Assembly: GCA_964384205.1 (NCBI GenBank)
Contig: CAYLKS010000067.1
Coordinates: 1 to 15,293, forward strand
Length of the DNA stretch: 15,293 bases
From: CAYLKS01 sp964384205 [NCBI: uncultured bacterium]
GTDB taxonomy: Bacteria > JAGOEH01
Direction of reading: 5' to 3'
Shown: one piece after another, positions 13,317 to 15,293 of the stretch
Layout: every line of letters starts with the position of its first letter
Numbering within the stretch: the first letter of the stretch is position 1
The notes under the pieces: generated by a model
Database searches by the model: none
What the model saw: the letters and a program-made list of their open reading frames with translations, nothing else
Told to the model about the DNA's origin: nothing
Translations under genes and position numbers: made by a program

Positions 13317-14486
13317 TTAGAAAAAACTACCATTAGTAGTTTCTTCTAATTCTTCATAAATATCAATATTAATGAAATTTTCACAAACTGTATAAAGACA
13401 GTAAGTTTTATCTTCATTTTGGAATTGAGCTATATTTAAATTATAATTTTCTGCTGAAATTGGACAATAGGTTGATGATCGAAGTATTAAATCAGCATTG
13501 TTTTCATCAATTTTATTCTTTTCATTCATATATTCTTCAAATATATAAATAGCTGTATCTGGAATATGTATTCCTTTAAAAATATTATCTTTAAAAAGAA
13601 ATTCAATATAGTCAACATCTTTTGCTAATTTATTAATAATTTCTTTTATTTCTTTATTGATCTTTCTATTAGCTATCACTTTAACGTTCTTGAAATTGGG
13701 CATGGTTTCTTGCTGATTTGTTATTGAATCATCCTGTTTTGGTATAAATAAACGAATTTCATTATTAACAAAAATATATCTTGAATTTGGATTATCATTA
13801 ATAATTACAATATCACTATTATTTTTAAATTGTTTCATTAATTTTATATATTTTTTCGGATTAATTATTTCAAATGAAACTTTATTTTTTTCAAATATTT
13901 TTCCTAAATCTGTTTTTGCAATAGCTGCACCAATTGATTTGATAATTATATTGTTTTTAATTATAATAGTTTCGTTCGTATTTGTTAAATTTCCAAGAAT
14001 TTTTAGAAACATATCAAATTTACCTGGTGAAACAGTTGCAATTGTCGATTCTTCGTTTGAATTTGTTGTTTCTTCAAATATCGAATTTGTTTTAGATTCT
14101 GTTGTTTCTTCATTTGATTCTGTTGTTTCTTCAAATATCGAATTTGTAGCAGATTCTGTTGTTTCTTCATTTGAATCTGTTGTTTCTTCAAATATCGAAT
14201 TTGTTTCAGATTCTGTTGTTTCTTCATTTGATTCTGTTGTTTCTTCAAATATCGAATTTGTAGCAGATTCTGTTGTTTCTTCATTTGAATCTGTTGTTTC
14301 TTCAAATATCGAATTTATTTCAGATTCTATTGTTTCTTCGATAAATTCTGTTGTTGTTTCTTTGTCAGATTCTTCGAATATCGAATTTGTGTCAGAATCT
14401 ATCAAAGTTGTGAATGTTGTTTCTTTTTCTTGATTTTCAAATAGTGAATCTTCTCCATCAATTGATGGAAATAAATTGTTTTTCAT
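13317..14486 (-). CDS. Possible sliding clamp (gp45-like) with repeat-rich N-terminal extension
   Basis: A 389-residue protein in two parts. Residues 1-152 are a Glu/Thr/Ser-rich, probably disordered tail with five 19-residue repeats of the type NSIFEETT-SNEETTES (from residue 58) and earlier relatives at 34 and 13 (DSLFENQ). Residues 155-389 look like a beta-rich two-domain fold: FDMFLKIL..L, a strand-rich block, then FEIINPKKYIKLMKQF..DIVI and YIFVNNEIRLFIP. This resembles the first domain of T4 gp45, and 235 residues match gp45's 228. The clamp call rests on pattern and length only; the second domain fits less well. The start is the cassette ATG 14486. A clamp with such a tail would be unusual. 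If not a clamp, it is an unknown acidic protein. Confidence 0.45.
   Translation of the reverse strand: MKNNLFPSIDGEDSLFENQEKETTFTTLIDSDTNSIFEESDKETTTEFIEETIESEINSIFEETTDSNEETTESATNSIFEETTESNEETTESETNSIFEETTDSNEETTESATNSIFEETTESNEETTESKTNSIFEETTNSNEESTIATVSPGKFDMFLKILGNLTNTNETIIIKNNIIIKSIGAAIAKTDLGKIFEKNKVSFEIINPKKYIKLMKQFKNNSDIVIINDNPNSRYIFVNNEIRLFIPKQDDSITNQQETMPNFKNVKVIANRKINKEIKEIINKLAKDVDYIEFLFKDNIFKGIHIPDTAIYIFEEYMNEKNKIDENNADLILRSSTYCPISAENYNLNIAQFQNEDKTYCLYTVCENFINIDIYEELEETTNGSFF
14037..14315 (-). repeat. 57-bp tandem repeats with 114-bp higher-order period
   Basis: Five in-frame 57-bp units encode NSIFEETT-SNEETTES-T. Units alternate D/E and A/E at two positions, so units 1 and 3, and 2 and 4, are most alike, indicating duplication of a two-unit block. 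Because the DNA is repetitive, other frames and the opposite strand are also open here; those frames are shadows. Confidence 0.9.
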
Positions 14487-14538
14487 CAAAAATCTCCTTA
14501 AACGTTGAACTTCAGACTTTAGTTGTTGGATTGCTGAT
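14484..14538 (-). repeat. Hairpin/RBS leader cassette, copy 5
   Basis: Coding strand ATCAGCAATCCAACAACTAA, then AGTCTGAAGTTC, then AACGTTTAAGGAGATTTTTGATG. It is more diverged than most copies but in the same order, and it supplies the start of the clamp-like gene. The stem is largely lost; the ribosome-binding site is strong. Confidence 0.8.
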
Positions 14539-14571
14539 CTCTATATATCCAGATATCAAACCACGAATTTT

Positions 14572-14627
14572 TATCAAAAACCTCCTCAAGCGTGGAAACC
14601 TCCAGCTTTAACCGTGAGGTTACTGAC
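14572..14627 (-). repeat. Orphan leader cassette with ATA in place of ATG
   Basis: A full cassette (GTCAGTAACCTCACGGTTAA, AGCTGGAGGTTTCCACG, CTTGAGGAGGTTTTTG) whose expected start codon is ATA at 14574-14572. Only about 35 bases separate it from the next cassette. A 21-codon frame from the TTG at 14577 to TGA 14512 exists but sits too close to GGAGG. It looks like a cassette whose gene was deleted. Confidence 0.8.
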
Positions 14628-14651
14628 CAAACATCCTTAAACGTAATTTTT

Positions 14652-14996
14652 TTAAAAATAAAAAAATAAAGTGTTATTATCTATTTTACTCTCTATAACA
14701 AGAATTCTATTATATTTTTTTGGATCTTCACCTAATTCAACAATGTATTCATTAATTGATTTGTGTATATTTTTATTAAAATTTATAACAAATTCTGATA
14801 ACAATTGATTGTTTTGAAACTCAATAGATATAGTTGATTGATCATAATTAATATTAATTGGTTTTACCGGATTTTTTAAAATATTATTTTTGATAATAGG
14901 TTTATACCAATTTTTAACAATCGATTTCAAATAAATATCTTTTGCTGGTTCTGGAATATTAAATTTTTTAATAGTTGATTCAAAAATTGTGTTCAT
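14652..14996 (-). CDS. Unknown 114-residue protein
   Basis: No family is recognised. It begins MNTIFESTIKKFNIPEPAKD and has a Lys/Asn/Ile-rich middle (KPIIKNNILKNPVKPININ), followed by alternating polar/hydrophobic strands and a hydrophobic end (NTLFFYF). There is no signal peptide or membrane helix. The start is the cassette ATG at 14996-14994 with GGAGG six bases upstream. It is followed by the orphan cassette and then the clamp-like gene, presumably in one transcript. Confidence 0.75.
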   Translation of the reverse strand: MNTIFESTIKKFNIPEPAKDIYLKSIVKNWYKPIIKNNILKNPVKPININYDQSTISIEFQNNQLLSEFVINFNKNIHKSINEYIVELGEDPKKYNRILVIESKIDNNTLFFYF

Positions 14997-15040
14997 CAAA
15001 AACCTCCTCAAGTGTGGAAGCTCCAGGCTTTAGCCGTGGG
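14994..15040 (-). repeat. Hairpin/RBS leader cassette, copy 6
   Basis: Coding strand CCCACGGCTAAAGCCTGGAG, then CTTCCACA, then CTTGAGGAGGTTTTTGATG. The inner stem GGC/GCC with TAAA loop is intact, but the GTCAGCAA flank seen in other copies is missing, so the cassette is cut short on that side. It supplies the ATG of the 114-aa gene. Confidence 0.85.
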
Positions 15041-15085
15041 TTTTTTAGCTGTGTTTAAGTTGGTTAAAAATTAAAAACTCCTTTC

Positions 15086-15116
15086 CCGTAAGACTTCTAT
15101 TTAAAAAGTCTTACGG
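15086..15116 (-). other. Intergenic stem-loop with 11-bp perfect stem
   Basis: CCGTAAGACTT/AAGTCTTACGG around a 9-nt loop, lying 24 bases after the stop of the partial upstream gene. On the coding strand it is followed by GGAAAGGAGTTTTTAATT, a ribosome-binding-like stretch with no usable ATG, GTG or TTG. It may be a processing hairpin plus the relic of another start region. No U-run directly follows the stem. Confidence 0.65.
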
Positions 15117-15140
15117 AAGTTGAGGTGAAATTGATTGAAA

Positions 15141-15293
15141 TTAAAGTTTTGTTATTTTCTCAAGTTGAACTTTCATTTGATCATTAAAATTTTTTTTAAA
15201 ACTAACTATACCTCGAAAAGATTTTATTACTACTTCATTATAGTTTATCTTCTCTTTATCAATTGAAATTATTATTTTTACTACTTGATGCCC
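15141..15293 (-). CDS. 3' end of an unknown gene (truncated by the window)
   Basis: The frame is open from the window edge to TAA at 15141, giving the last 50 residues: a strand-like start (GHQVVKIIISIDKEKIN), then VVIKSFRG and a charged, probably helical end (QMKVQLEKITKL). The start lies beyond base 15293. Composition and direction match the neighbouring genes, and a strong stem-loop follows the stop. Too little is visible to name a family. Confidence 0.65.
   Translation of the reverse strand, partial: GHQVVKIIISIDKEKINYNEVVIKSFRGIVSFKKNFNDQMKVQLEKITKL

Noticed and set aside
13939-14433. Long open frames on the plus strand and a second minus frame across the repeat region (14003-14305)
   Set aside because: They arise because the 57-bp repeats keep every frame open; the proteins are low-complexity, lack ribosome-binding sites and mirror the E/T-rich repeats.
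288-15040. Cassettes as a CRISPR-like array
   Set aside because: Copies are far apart, each sits at a gene start, spacers are genes rather than short unique segments, and no cas gene is present.
15053-15085. Possible small gene after GGAAAGGAG
   Set aside because: No ATG, GTG or TTG follows at usable distance and the frame stops within eight codons.

Overview
The window looks like part of a large, very AT-rich tailed-phage genome (roughly a quarter G+C by eye) with a T4-type replication system. Every convincing gene lies on the minus strand, so transcription runs from base 15293 towards base 1. Recognisable products are a gp44-like clamp-loader ATPase, a type II topoisomerase cleavage subunit of gp52 size, a zinc-ribbon/TOPRIM primase, a possible gp45-like sliding clamp, a thymidylate synthase split by an intein, QueD and QueC (7-deazaguanine pathway), and an NPPY-type N6-adenine DNA methyltransferase. 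TGA behaves as stop and tryptophan is TGG, so the standard bacterial code fits. The host cannot be told from the window.

Layout in transcription order: the 3' end of an unknown gene (15141-15293); an unknown 114-aa protein; an orphan leader cassette; a repeat-rich protein with a clamp-like C-terminal domain; an unknown 225-aa protein; a 40-aa membrane peptide; an unknown 110-aa protein; queC; the large methyltransferase; two small proteins; intein-containing thyA; a candidate promoter; queD overlapping the primase; two unknown proteins; the topoisomerase; the clamp loader; a 35-aa membrane peptide; then a second candidate promoter and a folded, GC-richer leader feeding a gene beyond base 1.

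The most striking feature is a dispersed cassette of about 50 bp. On the coding strand it reads: hairpin with a TAAA loop, then CTTGAGGAGGTTTTTGATG, so it delivers a stem-loop, a strong ribosome-binding site and the start codon as one unit. Six copies end on an ATG start, two diverged copies on a GTG start, one has lost its ATG, and two more keep only or mainly the hairpin. Because TTG-AGG-AGG-TTT-TTG-ATG is open, naive start calling gives several unrelated proteins the same false N-terminus (MRRFLM). This recalls the mobile stem-loop cassettes (PeSLs) of T4-type phages but carries a translation start rather than a recognised promoter. Its hairpin also resembles IS200/IS605 right ends, so its origin is open.

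The recognisable genes form a replication and DNA-modification module: the primase, clamp, clamp loader and topoisomerase copy DNA, ThyA supplies dTMP, and QueC/QueD plus the methyltransferase suggest modified genomic DNA that would resist host restriction. FolE, QueE and a DNA-inserting enzyme would be needed for a full deazaguanine pathway and are not in this window.
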